DNA of 27,561 bases from the NCBI GenBank assembly GCA_017631875.1, contig JAGBSL010000022.1, forward strand, positions 1 through 27,561, read 5' to 3'. Within the stretch, counting starts at the first letter, position 1. Each line of letters opens with the position of its first letter. The stretch comes from Bacteroidales bacterium (GTDB taxonomy: Bacteria > Bacteroidota > Bacteroidia > Bacteroidales > UBA932). Under the pieces are notes generated by a model, which was not told the DNA's origin, did no database searches, and worked only from the letters and a program-made list of their open reading frames with translations. Shown one piece after another: positions 1 to 7,692 of this stretch. The position numbers and the translations under genes are program-made.

Positions 1-513
1 CCTGTTGGCCGTCTCCTGGTTCATCTTTTCCGGCAGATAGAATATCACTGCCTTATATCCGTCATAAACCGGCGCAAGCGAGAGCTTGGTAATGATAGAC
101 TTAGCCTCAGCTACCGCTATGAGGCCGTTCTTGCTCTCGATTCCTATCGCCTTCTGCAGGTCAGCCTCCGTGAAATAAGGATCCGCCAAAGCCAGCTCCC
201 TCCAATACTTCACATATGATTCCGAAGTCGGCTTATCGTCCGAAGTCTTCGGTCCCTTGTTCACAGGAAACACGAAATGCACATCCGGATGGATCAGCTT
301 CTCCATCTGACGGCACGAAGGACACTGGCCGCAAGAGTCCCCACCAGAAGGATTCGAGCAGTTAAGATATTGAAGGTAGGCCAAAGCGAGCGCCAACGCA
401 CCGCTGCCTTCGTTTTCATAAAGCAGCACCGCATGCGCCACCCTTCCACTGTCCGCCATGGACACCATAGCCTCCGCCACCGTGCGGTTTCCTATTATAT
501 CTGAAAATTTCAT
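1..513 (-). CDS. holB: DNA polymerase III subunit delta' (partial, C-terminus off window)
   Basis: The first 171 codons are visible; the frame runs open off the left edge, so the C-terminal part is missing. The protein opens with a clamp-loader signature (MKFSDIIGNRTV, then GRVAHAVLLYENEGSGALA, which replaces a Walker A loop). A zinc-binding cysteine cluster follows around residues 50-66: one Cys, then C-x2-C-x2-C in the stretch SCGQCPSCRQ. The segment HPDVHFVFPVNKG is typical of Bacteroidetes delta' proteins. Delta' is a clamp-loader subunit that helps open the beta sliding clamp during replication; like other delta' subunits it appears not to be a working ATPase. ATG at 511-513 is the only good start. 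It is the last visible gene of the trxA cluster, 45 bp after the polyprenyl synthase, and that gap is filled by a palindromic repeat. A gamma/tau subunit is the alternative, but the degenerate P-loop argues for delta'. Confidence 0.85.
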   Translation of the reverse strand, partial: MKFSDIIGNRTVAEAMVSMADSGRVAHAVLLYENEGSGALALALAYLQYLNCSNPSGGDSCGQCPSCRQMEKLIHPDVHFVFPVNKGPKTSDDKPTSESYVKYWRELALADPYFTEADLQKAIGIESKNGLIAVAEAKSIITKLSLAPVYDGYKAVIFYLPEKMNQETANR

Positions 514-525
514 TATTTCCTTTAA

Positions 526-555
526 CAGATCCTTCGCTGACGCTCAGGATGACAG
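526..555 (-). repeat. Palindromic REP-like repeat, CCTGA stem type
   Basis: The minus strand reads CTGTCATCCTGAGCG, then TCAGCGAAGGATCTG. It can fold through ATCCT/AGGAT with an inner TGA/TCA. It fills most of the 45-bp gap between the polyprenyl synthase and holB. It shares GTCAT...ATCT ends with repeats at 3494, 13335, 13399, 15942 and 26289. Such elements are widespread in bacterial intergenic DNA. Confidence 0.75.
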
Positions 556-558
556 GTG

Positions 559-1545
559 TTATTTTTCTCTGTTAGCCGTATAGCGTGCAAGCTTCACCAG
601 CAGCTCCTTCTCAAACGATTCAGGAAGAACGTTCAAAGCCTCTACCGCCTGATCCACATAGAAATCCAGACGCTCCGAAGCGTACTCCATACCTCCGTTC
701 CTCTTCACGAAATCCACAATCTCATCCCTATGCTCGGGATGTCCGACGATATCCCTCACGAGTGCGCGCACCCTCTTATCCTCATCAGGTCCGGCATTAA
801 TCAAAGCACCAAGAAGCGGCATGGTCATCTTCTGCTCGAGAATATCTACTCCCAACGGCTTACCCACCGACTCTGTTCCATCATAGTCCAAAAGGTCATC
901 CTTAATCTGGAAAGCCCTTCCAAGATCTACCGCATATGCCCTCATTGCCTCTACAGTATCTTCAGAAGCACCCACCGACAGAGCTGCAGACACACACGAA
1001 GCCTCGAAAAGGGAAGCTGTCTTGCTATATATGATCCTGAGGTAATCTCCCTCTACGGTATCGCCGCTCTGCGCCTTCTGAAGCTGCAGGAGCTCCCCCT
1101 CCGCAAGGTCGCTCAGAGTCTTTGAGAATATCCTTATGACCTGGGAATCAGCCTCATGCGAGCCAAGAATCAGGTCCATAGCCTTGACAAGCCAATAGTC
1201 ACCAAGAAGTACCGATACTGTTGGCCCCATTAAGGACCTTATTGTCGGCACTCCCCTTCTCTGGTCGCTGTCATCAGCCACATCGTCATGCAGCAAGGTC
1301 GCATTGTGCATCAGTTCCGCTGCTGCAGCATAACGCACGGTCGCCTCGCTCGCACATCCGTCCGCAGAGCATGCGCGCGCAGTCAGCAGCGCCAGAATCG
1401 GGCGCAGCTGCTTGCCTGAATGCGACAGTATCGACCTGTTTGTCTGGTTGAGAAGATCAATATCACTTTCCAGCGAACCGGCTATGCAATCCTGCACCGC
1501 AGTCCACTCTGCACCAAGATATTCCTTGACTCTTGCTATATCCAT
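559..1545 (-). CDS. Polyprenyl diphosphate synthase (trans-type, IspB-like)
   Basis: A 328-residue trans-isoprenyl diphosphate synthase. It extends an allylic diphosphate with isopentenyl diphosphate to make a long polyprenyl chain, most likely the menaquinone side chain in this group. The substrate-binding GKQLRP is at about residues 44-49. The first Asp-rich motif, DDVAD, is at 87-91 followed by RRGVPT. The second, DDLLDYDG, is at 216-223. These are the Mg-diphosphate sites. Length and all-alpha composition fit the family (about 320-340). The ATG at 1545 lies 2 bp after the LOG gene, implying co-transcription. Product chain length cannot be read from the sequence; an octaprenyl or heptaprenyl synthase role is inference. 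Confidence 0.9.
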   Translation of the reverse strand: MDIARVKEYLGAEWTAVQDCIAGSLESDIDLLNQTNRSILSHSGKQLRPILALLTARACSADGCASEATVRYAAAAELMHNATLLHDDVADDSDQRRGVPTIRSLMGPTVSVLLGDYWLVKAMDLILGSHEADSQVIRIFSKTLSDLAEGELLQLQKAQSGDTVEGDYLRIIYSKTASLFEASCVSAALSVGASEDTVEAMRAYAVDLGRAFQIKDDLLDYDGTESVGKPLGVDILEQKMTMPLLGALINAGPDEDKRVRALVRDIVGHPEHRDEIVDFVKRNGGMEYASERLDFYVDQAVEALNVLPESFEKELLVKLARYTANREK

Positions 1546-1547
1546 AA

Positions 1548-2078
1548 TCAGTCCTCCAACATATCCAGCAGCTGGTCAGGAGTCTCCGCAAACATGATGC
1601 GACTCATGGTCTCCTCACTGAGCATACCGGTCTGTACATAATGCTGAAGAAGCGCCTTCAACGGCTGGTAGAATCCCTCGTGATCCAGCACAGCGATCTT
1701 TCCAAAATACCGCTTCAGATGGATCAGAGCGAATGTCTCGATCAGCTCATCCAAAGTTCCGATGCCACCCGGCAACGCCACCACGGCACAAGTGCCTTCG
1801 CGAAGCAATGTCTTACGCTCTGCCATGGTATCTGTCCATATGACCTCAGACAAATCCGGATATACATACTGCTCCATAAAGCGTGGTATCACGCCAAGGT
1901 GGTAGCCTCCGCACGAGCGAAGCTCATCTGATACCTCGCCCATAGTTCCCTTGACTGTACCTCCCGTAACTACACCATAGCCGCGCGAAGCTGCCTTGCG
2001 GACAAACTCGCGCGCCACTACGTTATACTTTTTGTCGATATTGAAACTCGCAGAACAAAAAACCGCTATCTTCTTCAT
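1548..2078 (-). CDS. LOG-family nucleoside 5'-monophosphate phosphoribohydrolase (TIGR00730 type)
   Basis: A 176-residue Rossmann-fold protein of the LOG / lysine-decarboxylase-like family. It has an N-terminal strand (MKKIAVFCSAS), a nucleotide-binding GGTVKGTMGEVS around 39-50, MAERK at 85-89 and the family signature PGGIGTLDE at 103-111. Characterised relatives cleave cytokinin riboside monophosphates or AMP to free base and ribose 5-phosphate. In a gut-type bacterium the true substrate is probably a purine monophosphate, which is inference. It is 10 bp downstream of the outer-membrane protein gene and 2 bp upstream of the polyprenyl synthase. No lysine decarboxylase activity is expected despite old annotations of the family. 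Confidence 0.88.
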   Translation of the reverse strand: MKKIAVFCSASFNIDKKYNVVAREFVRKAASRGYGVVTGGTVKGTMGEVSDELRSCGGYHLGVIPRFMEQYVYPDLSEVIWTDTMAERKTLLREGTCAVVALPGGIGTLDELIETFALIHLKRYFGKIAVLDHEGFYQPLKALLQHYVQTGMLSEETMSRIMFAETPDQLLDMLED

Positions 2079-2088
2079 TATCTGAATT

Positions 2089-2742
2089 TTAGAAGAGAAG
2101 TGCCACCGAAAGTGTCACGCCTCCGAAATTCTTGTCATTTAAAACAGACTCTTTGGCTTTTCCGAAAAACTCATTGACTCCAGACGCCTTGCCGGACGTA
2201 TCGAAAAGCTGTCCGAAATTCCAGTTATACCTGCATACGACCTGCACCTTCCAGATCTCGAGACCTCCTCCAAGGCCAAGTCCGTATTCCAGACGGTTGA
2301 TTCCATCCCATTGGTTGGCATAACCCAAAGACAACCTTTCTGCCGCAGGTGACGAAGCTGTAAACTCATTGTTCAGAGCATAACCGACAAAAGGACTCAC
2401 ATCCAGGAAAGGACGGAAGATCAGAAGGTCAGGTCCCCACTGGAATGATACCGGAAGCTCCAGATAGCCCATCTTGTAGTCGAAGGTCGCCAAGTCCGCA
2501 AAAGCACCCTCGACCAACGAACTCTTCATGTGGTACAGAAGAGACGGCTGGATGGCGAAGCCAAACGGCAGATGGAACTTATATGTAAAACCGGCATGAT
2601 AACCTGTGGCAAGCTCAGGACTTACATCCTTTATGCCTGTAAAGCTTGCGCCACCGACAACTCCGAAGTCACCGGCTCTGAGGGTATTCGAACCCCAAAA
2701 AGTCATCACGCAGAGCGCAATGACTGTCAAAAACCTTTTCAT
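2089..2742 (-). CDS. Outer-membrane beta-barrel protein (porin-like / PorT family)
   Basis: A 217-residue secreted protein. The signal peptide runs about residues 1-23 (MKRFLTVIALCVMTFWGS, ending near LRAG). Alternating strands typical of an eight-stranded outer-membrane barrel follow (YHAGFTYKFHLPFGFAIQPSLLYH; MGYLELPVSFQW; LEYGLGLGGGLEIWKVQVVCRYNW), closing with VTLSVALLF, a terminal aromatic of the barrel-sorting type. The frame is open 20 codons further upstream, but those codons overlap trxA and have no signal-peptide sense, so the ATG at 2740-2742 is used, 10 bp after trxA. Function is unknown. Such proteins in Bacteroidales are named outer membrane beta-barrel or PorT-like. Confidence 0.8.
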   Translation of the reverse strand: MKRFLTVIALCVMTFWGSNTLRAGDFGVVGGASFTGIKDVSPELATGYHAGFTYKFHLPFGFAIQPSLLYHMKSSLVEGAFADLATFDYKMGYLELPVSFQWGPDLLIFRPFLDVSPFVGYALNNEFTASSPAAERLSLGYANQWDGINRLEYGLGLGGGLEIWKVQVVCRYNWNFGQLFDTSGKASGVNEFFGKAKESVLNDKNFGGVTLSVALLF

Positions 2743-2752
2743 ATCCTTCTGA

Positions 2753-3067
2753 TTAGAGGAGAGAAGCGATCTTAGCTGCAAGGACATCCTTTGTTGCAGC
2801 ACCTACATGTCTGTCAACAACCTCACCACCCTTGAAGAAAAGGAGTGTAGGGATGCTTCTGATGCCGTAATCCATAGGAACATCGTCGCACTCGTCGATA
2901 TTGCACTTGCATACGAGCACCTTGCCCTCGAACTCTGTCGCAAGCTCGTCCACGATAGGAGCGATAGCCTTGCATGGTCCGCACCATGTTGCCCAGAAAT
3001 CCACTACTACAGGGATCTCGCTATTGAGTACTTCCGCGAAATTCGCGTCATTAACTGCTTTTGCCAT
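2753..3067 (-). CDS. trxA: Thioredoxin
   Basis: A 104-residue classic thioredoxin that reduces protein disulfides in the cytoplasm. The active site WCGPC is at residues 28-32, preceded by VVDFWATW. The cis-proline segment RSIPTLLFFKGGEVV and the terminal helix region are present. Length matches the family (about 105). There is no signal peptide. It is the first gene of the minus-strand cluster. Its own promoter box lies about 25 bp upstream (3092-3099) and a strong hairpin further upstream isolates it from the PII-like gene. Confidence 0.96.
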   Translation of the reverse strand: MAKAVNDANFAEVLNSEIPVVVDFWATWCGPCKAIAPIVDELATEFEGKVLVCKCNIDECDDVPMDYGIRSIPTLLFFKGGEVVDRHVGAATKDVLAAKIASLL

Positions 3068-3091
3068 AGTATTTAAAATTTAATCCAGTCG

Positions 3092-3099
3092 CAAATATA
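3092..3099 (-). promoter_or_regulatory. Bacteroidetes -7 box for trxA
   Basis: The minus strand reads TATATTTGCG, a full match to TAnnTTTG. Transcription would start near 3085, giving a leader of about 18 nt before the ATG at 3067. Confidence 0.6.
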
Positions 3100-3121
3100 A
3101 CATTTGGGAGCGTAAATAGCA

Positions 3122-3160
3122 ATAATGAGACCTTTTTCAGTTCGAAAAAGGTCTCATTAT
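3122..3160 (-). terminator. 17-bp perfect hairpin terminating the efflux/PII-like transcript
   Basis: Arms 3122-3138 and 3144-3160 are fully complementary around a 5-nt loop. The hairpin lies 20 bp after the stop of the PII-like gene. T tracts inside the arm rather than after it make it less canonical, but position and strength fit a terminator that could act on either strand. Confidence 0.7.
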
Positions 3161-3180
3161 CACTTGTAATATAGATAAGT

Positions 3181-3474
3181 TTAATAGAACTTCTCTACAT
3201 TCCAGACAAACGCTCTGATACCCAGATCCGGGGTCTCCTCGTCCATTGCCTTAAGCTGTGCAAGGATCTCGTCCACCTTCTCATCCGGAACGAATGTCAG
3301 CATCGCATTGTTCATTGTAGGCCATGCATGATTGCCGAGATGAGGCTCACCCGTGAAGCCACCGCGGCCCGCAATGTCATTCCACATTGTGAAACCCCTT
3401 ACGCCGATCTTCTCGATCGCGTCAGCGATTTCCATGTTATATGCCTGGTCATACGCTATAAATATACCTTTCAT
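3181..3474 (-). CDS. PII-like, PG0541-type transporter-associated protein
   Basis: A 97-residue small protein with a PII-like (GlnB superfamily) ferredoxin-like layout: a beta strand (MKGIFIAYDQAYN), a helix (MEIADAIEKIG), then GFTMWNDIAGRGG...GEPHLGNHAWPTMNNAMLTFVPDEKVDEILAQLK and a terminal strand (IRAFVWNVEKFY). The segment GRGG...HAWPTMNN corresponds to the G-x-G...H-x-P region of PII-like proteins. The long uridylylation T-loop of true GlnB is absent. It is the fourth gene after tolC-adaptor-pump, 65 bp behind the pump with a repeat between. Relatives annotated as PG0541 family occur beside RND pumps in Bacteroidales. Its ligand and its action on the pump are unknown; sensing a small molecule to gate transport is inference. 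Confidence 0.75.
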   Translation of the reverse strand: MKGIFIAYDQAYNMEIADAIEKIGVRGFTMWNDIAGRGGFTGEPHLGNHAWPTMNNAMLTFVPDEKVDEILAQLKAMDEETPDLGIRAFVWNVEKFY

Positions 3475-3493
3475 GTTTTCTATCTAGTTTTAA

Positions 3494-3537
3494 AGATTTC
3501 TCGACTCGGCCTGAAGGCCTCGCTCGAAATGACAGTC
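3494..3537 (-). repeat. Palindromic REP-like repeat, TTCGAG stem type
   Basis: Plus-strand AGATTTCTCGACTCGG...CCTCGCTCGAAATGACAGTC; the minus strand therefore reads GTCAT...ATCT. The outer TTTC...CTCGA pairs with TCGCTCGAAA, and an inner GGCCT/AGGCC closes the hairpin. It lies between the RND pump gene and the PII-like gene, inside the presumed operon, where it could shape 3' stability of the pump message. It is the same type as 13335-13374. Confidence 0.8.
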
Positions 3538-3539
3538 AA

Positions 3540-6500
3540 TTATGCCTTGGCGGCTTTACGTGCGGCACGGCGCTCCTGCCATGATGCCATTGAAGCGTAT
3601 ACGGTAGGGATGATCACGAGGGTCACGAGGGTCGAGATCGACAGACCCCATGCCACTACCATACCGAGCGAACGCCACATCTCAGAACCCTCTCCCTGAC
3701 CGATCGCCATAGGGATCATACCGAGAACTGTTGTGAGTGTCGTCATGAGGATAGGACGAAGACGTGACTTGGCAGCAATCACAGACGCCTCTGCCACGCT
3801 CTTGCCACGCTCACGCATGAGGATGGTGTAGTCGATGAGCACGATACCGTTCTTCACCACGATACCCATCAGGATGAGGATACCGATCATACCCATGGTT
3901 CCCAGCGGCGTACCTGTCACCCAGAGTCCCATGAACACTCCCACGAATGCGAACGGAATCGAGAACATGATCACGAACGGGCTCATGAACGACTCGAACT
4001 GTGAAGCCATCACGATGTACACCAGGATGATGATCATCGCAAGGAGCATGATCAGGTCGCCGAACATATCCTTCTGGTCCTCATACGAACCACCGATCTC
4101 CACTGAAAGTTCCGCAGGAATTTCAGTCTCAGCGAGCACTGCGTCAGTTGCAGCAACCGCATCAGAAAGGGCCACACCGTTTGCTACAACACCGGAAACA
4201 GTGATCAGACGCTCACGGTTCTTTCTCTGGATCGAAGGAGGAGTAAGGGTCTCGATTACAGTTCCGAGATCCTTGATCCTGACGCTCTGTCCCCTGCTGT
4301 TATAGAGAAGGATGTTCTCGATGTCCTCGATGCTTGTACGGAACTCCGGAGCATAACGCACGCGGATGTCATACTCGTCACCGTCCTCGCGGTAGAACGA
4401 CATTGTCGAGCCATTCATTGCCGCACTGAGGAATGACGCTGCTGTCGTACTGTTAAGGCCGTTTACAGCGAGCTTCTCGCGGTCGAAATCTACCTGATAC
4501 TCAGGAGTGTACTCATCACGGCTAAGAAGCACCTGGGCGAATTCCTTGCCCTGGAGGAGCTTAGCCTGAACTTCCTTGGCTACACGGTCTGTAGTCTCGA
4601 AGTCATATCCATAGATCTCGATATCCACAGTAGAGGCACCACCCATTCCTCCGCCGCCTTCCGTTACCTTGATCTTCTTGAACTCAGGGTAGTCTGCGAG
4701 GATTCCGCGGATCACGTCTGCAATATCAGCTGTCGAGCGCACACGGTCCTCCATACTTCCCACATTGATGTTGTATGAAACGACGTGGGTACCGTTGTTC
4801 TGCATTGACGCGAACGCGTTATCGGTATCTGCCTGTCCGAGGGCGAACGAGCAGCTCACAAGTTCCGGAACCGCATCAACGAACTTACCATAAATCTCGT
4901 GAGCGAGAGTTCTGGTCACGCTTTGACCTGTACCCGCAGGAAGTTCAAGCTGAATGGTAAGACGTCCGTCATCTGACTTAGGCATGAACTCGGTCTTCAC
5001 GTTTGGCGCGATGAATCCGATTGTCGCAACGAATGCCACGATAGACACCACGACAACGATTGTCCTGTGGCCGATGCACCAGTTGATGAGCTTTCCGTAA
5101 CCGCGTGATATGAGATCGATGAACTTGTTGAAGTTTCCGAAGATAAGACTATGGAGTTTACCGTGCTTAGGCTTGAAGCGCAGGAACTGCGAGCAGAGCA
5201 TAGGGATAAGCGTAAGCGCACCGATTGTAGAGACGATCATGATGATCGAAGTGATCCATCCCAGCTGCTTGAACATCAGACCTGCCATACCCTTGATCAT
5301 GGTCAACGGGAGGAACACGGCAAGCATTGTCAGTGTCGAAGCGATAACCGAGATACCCACCTCCTGGGTCGCATGTACAGCAGCCTCCTTCGGCTTAGCA
5401 CCTCTCTCCAAGTGCGTAGAGATATTCTCGAGCACCACAATGGCGTCATCCACAACCATACCGATTGCGATCGAAAGTGACGACATCGACACGATGTTGA
5501 GAGTATTTCCTGTAGCCCACAGATACATCAGGGATGCAAGGAGGGAAACAGGGATGGAAAGGACGATGATGAATGTGGCGCGCCATCTTCCGAGGAAGAG
5601 GTAAACCACGAGCATCACGATGAGGAAGGTCACCACAATAGTCTCCTTCAATGAGTTGAGAGTATTGAGGATGTTGTCCGAGCTGTCTACGACAGTTGTG
5701 ATCTTAATATCCGAAGGAAGGTTCTTCTCGATGTTCTTCATCGCCTTCTTGATGCCCTTGATCACGTTCACGGTGTTGGCGTCCGCCTGCTTCTGGATCA
5801 CGATCTGAGCACCCTGGGTGCCGTTTACATAAGCCTCCTGGTATCTTTCCTCTACGCCGTCCACAACGCGTGCAACGTCACGAAGATAGATTGTCTTTCC
5901 GTTGACATGTCCGACAACGACGTCAAGCATCTGCTCTGCAGAAGTGAACTCCTTCTCGACACGGAGAGCATATGCATTGGATCCGATATCGATGGATCCC
6001 GAAGGCACGTTTCTGTTCTCCGAAGCGATGATCTGCGAGATGCCGGCTACGGTAAGGCCATAAGCCTCAAGCTTGTTAGGGTCGCAATACACCTGGATCT
6101 CGCGCTGAGGCGCACCGGCGATAGACACTGTACCCACACCTGACACGCGGGCAAGAGGAGTCGCCACCTTGTCGTCAAGGATCTTCTCAAGAGCCTGGAG
6201 ACTCTCGTCAGCTGTCGCCGCCATGATCATGATAGGCATGTCGTCAGCGCTGAACTTGAAGATGATAGGGAGTGACGCTCCGTCAGGAAGCACCGAATTC
6301 ACCATGTCGAGCTTATCGCGGACATCGTTTGTCGCAACGTCGATATCCACACCCTCCACGAACTCGAGAGTGATAAGGGAGATATTCTCCTTTGAAGTAG
6401 AGCTGAGGTTCTTGAGGTCGCTCACACCGTTCAAGGAGTTCTCGAGCACCTTGGTAAGGTTGGTCTCGATATCCTCTGCACTGGCTCCCGGATACGACGA

Positions 6501-6644
6501 CATGACCATCACGACGTTCGCATCGAACTTAGGGAACCTGTCCAATGATATGTTAATCAGCGAGAAAATACCGAATATGGCCATGGCGATGAAGAGCAGC
6601 GCCGTGGTTACCGGATTATTGACCGCTTTTCTGTAAATACTCAT
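3540..6644 (-). CDS. RND efflux pump, HAE1/AcrB type
   Basis: A 1034-residue inner-membrane proton-driven transporter of the hydrophobe/amphiphile efflux-1 family. TM1 is at about 10-32. A periplasmic porter domain follows (YPGASAEDIE at 51-60, typical). Five helices start near residue 335, with TM4 carrying GMVVDDAIVV and the proton-relay Asp pair at 399-400. A second porter domain ends with LSVEIGGSYEDQ. The C-terminal helices include GIVVKNGIVLIDY, supplying the relay lysine. Length fits (about 1030). It is 4 bp behind the adaptor gene, so co-translation is likely. Likely substrates are drugs, bile salts or detergents, which is inference. Relay residues argue against a heavy-metal (HME) pump. 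Confidence 0.95.
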   Translation of the reverse strand: MSIYRKAVNNPVTTALLFIAMAIFGIFSLINISLDRFPKFDANVVMVMSSYPGASAEDIETNLTKVLENSLNGVSDLKNLSSTSKENISLITLEFVEGVDIDVATNDVRDKLDMVNSVLPDGASLPIIFKFSADDMPIMIMAATADESLQALEKILDDKVATPLARVSGVGTVSIAGAPQREIQVYCDPNKLEAYGLTVAGISQIIASENRNVPSGSIDIGSNAYALRVEKEFTSAEQMLDVVVGHVNGKTIYLRDVARVVDGVEERYQEAYVNGTQGAQIVIQKQADANTVNVIKGIKKAMKNIEKNLPSDIKITTVVDSSDNILNTLNSLKETIVVTFLIVMLVVYLFLGRWRATFIIVLSIPVSLLASLMYLWATGNTLNIVSMSSLSIAIGMVVDDAIVVLENISTHLERGAKPKEAAVHATQEVGISVIASTLTMLAVFLPLTMIKGMAGLMFKQLGWITSIIMIVSTIGALTLIPMLCSQFLRFKPKHGKLHSLIFGNFNKFIDLISRGYGKLINWCIGHRTIVVVVSIVAFVATIGFIAPNVKTEFMPKSDDGRLTIQLELPAGTGQSVTRTLAHEIYGKFVDAVPELVSCSFALGQADTDNAFASMQNNGTHVVSYNINVGSMEDRVRSTADIADVIRGILADYPEFKKIKVTEGGGGMGGASTVDIEIYGYDFETTDRVAKEVQAKLLQGKEFAQVLLSRDEYTPEYQVDFDREKLAVNGLNSTTAASFLSAAMNGSTMSFYREDGDEYDIRVRYAPEFRTSIEDIENILLYNSRGQSVRIKDLGTVIETLTPPSIQRKNRERLITVSGVVANGVALSDAVAATDAVLAETEIPAELSVEIGGSYEDQKDMFGDLIMLLAMIIILVYIVMASQFESFMSPFVIMFSIPFAFVGVFMGLWVTGTPLGTMGMIGILILMGIVVKNGIVLIDYTILMRERGKSVAEASVIAAKSRLRPILMTTLTTVLGMIPMAIGQGEGSEMWRSLGMVVAWGLSISTLVTLVIIPTVYASMASWQERRAARKAAKA

Positions 6645-6648
6645 ACTG

Positions 6649-7677
6649 TTACTCGTTTACAATAACCTTTATGCCATCCTTAAGACGGATCTGTCCGCCG
6701 ACAACCACCTTCGCACCGTCTGCAATGCCCTCGAGCACCTCGTACTCAGCACCCATACGGCGTCCGAGAGTAACCTTTGTGTAAGATACGGTGTTATCCT
6801 CGTTGAGGACATATACGAATCTCTCGCCAGAACCCTGCTGCTTGACCACAGCCACGTCAGGAATAACTACGTTGTTGTTGGTTCCGAAGTTTACTGTTGC
6901 TCTTACGAACATACCCGGACGGAGAGTCTTGTAGTTGTTATCGATCTTGACCTCCGCTGTGAAAGTACGTGTTGTAGGATCCACTGTAGGATAGATTCTG
7001 TTGATCTTTCCGTAGAAGGTCTTGCCTGGGATCGCGTCAGCTGTAACCTCTACAGAGTCACCCTTCTTTACCTTTGAATAATCAGTCTCTGAAATGCCCA
7101 CGAGAAGCTTCACAGGCACGATCTGCTCCACTGTGAAGATCGGCATGCTCATCGCATACATATCTCCCACATCATAGTTGCGCGCTGTCACTACACCGTT
7201 GATAGGGCTGCGGAGAGTTGTGTTCTCCACGAGGTTCTCCACCTGTGTCTTAAGCACGTTGTACTGCATCTGGATCGCATCGTAGTCAGACTGAGAAAGT
7301 CCGCCCTCCTCGTAAAGCGACTTCAGACGCTGGAGCTCGACCTCCTGGTTCTGGAGCTGAAGCTGAGCCTGGAGAAGCTGTGCCTTGTCGATCTCCGCGA
7401 GGATCTGTCCTTCCTTGACGAAGTCTCCGATCTCGACATTGATCTTTGTGATGCGGCCCGCCATCTGCGGAGCTATGTTATTCTTTACGTATGCCTGTAC
7501 TGTAGATGTATAGACAGCCTCCTGAGGCACCTCACGCACAAAAACCTGTGCTACAGAAACTGTAGGATCAGCAACCACCACCTCGGCAGTCTCTGACTTC
7601 TTGCTTGATGTGTTGCCACAACCTGCAGTCATGATGACAGCAGCAGCAACGAACATTGTTCTGAAAAGTGTTTTCAT
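6649..7677 (-). CDS. RND periplasmic adaptor (HlyD/MFP), lipoprotein
   Basis: A 342-residue membrane-fusion protein that links the pump to the outer-membrane channel. A lipoprotein signal ends in TAGC with the lipidated Cys at residue 20. The lipoyl half-motif IAPQMAGRITKINVEIGD is followed by VKEGQILAEID, then a coiled coil (LLQAQLQLQNQEVELQRLKSL), the returning lipoyl half (LRSPINGVVTARNYDVGD) and beta-barrel segments (VKKGDSVEVTADAIPGKTF; TFTAEVKIDN...LRPGMFVRATV). Length and domain order match AcrA-type adaptors without extra domains. It is 15 bp behind the TolC-type gene and 4 bp ahead of the pump. The lipid anchor would be added after lgt action; an lgt gene is found at 10882-11763. Confidence 0.94.
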   Translation of the reverse strand: MKTLFRTMFVAAAVIMTAGCGNTSSKKSETAEVVVADPTVSVAQVFVREVPQEAVYTSTVQAYVKNNIAPQMAGRITKINVEIGDFVKEGQILAEIDKAQLLQAQLQLQNQEVELQRLKSLYEEGGLSQSDYDAIQMQYNVLKTQVENLVENTTLRSPINGVVTARNYDVGDMYAMSMPIFTVEQIVPVKLLVGISETDYSKVKKGDSVEVTADAIPGKTFYGKINRIYPTVDPTTRTFTAEVKIDNNYKTLRPGMFVRATVNFGTNNNVVIPDVAVVKQQGSGERFVYVLNEDNTVSYTKVTLGRRMGAEYEVLEGIADGAKVVVGGQIRLKDGIKVIVNE

Positions 7678-7692
7678 ATATTCTTTCTTTTA

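Noticed and set aside
3835..6636. Several plus-strand open frames of 60-160 codons opposite the RND pump gene
   Set aside because: They are antisense shadows of a strongly coding gene, with Ser/Met/Thr-rich composition and no recognisable domains.
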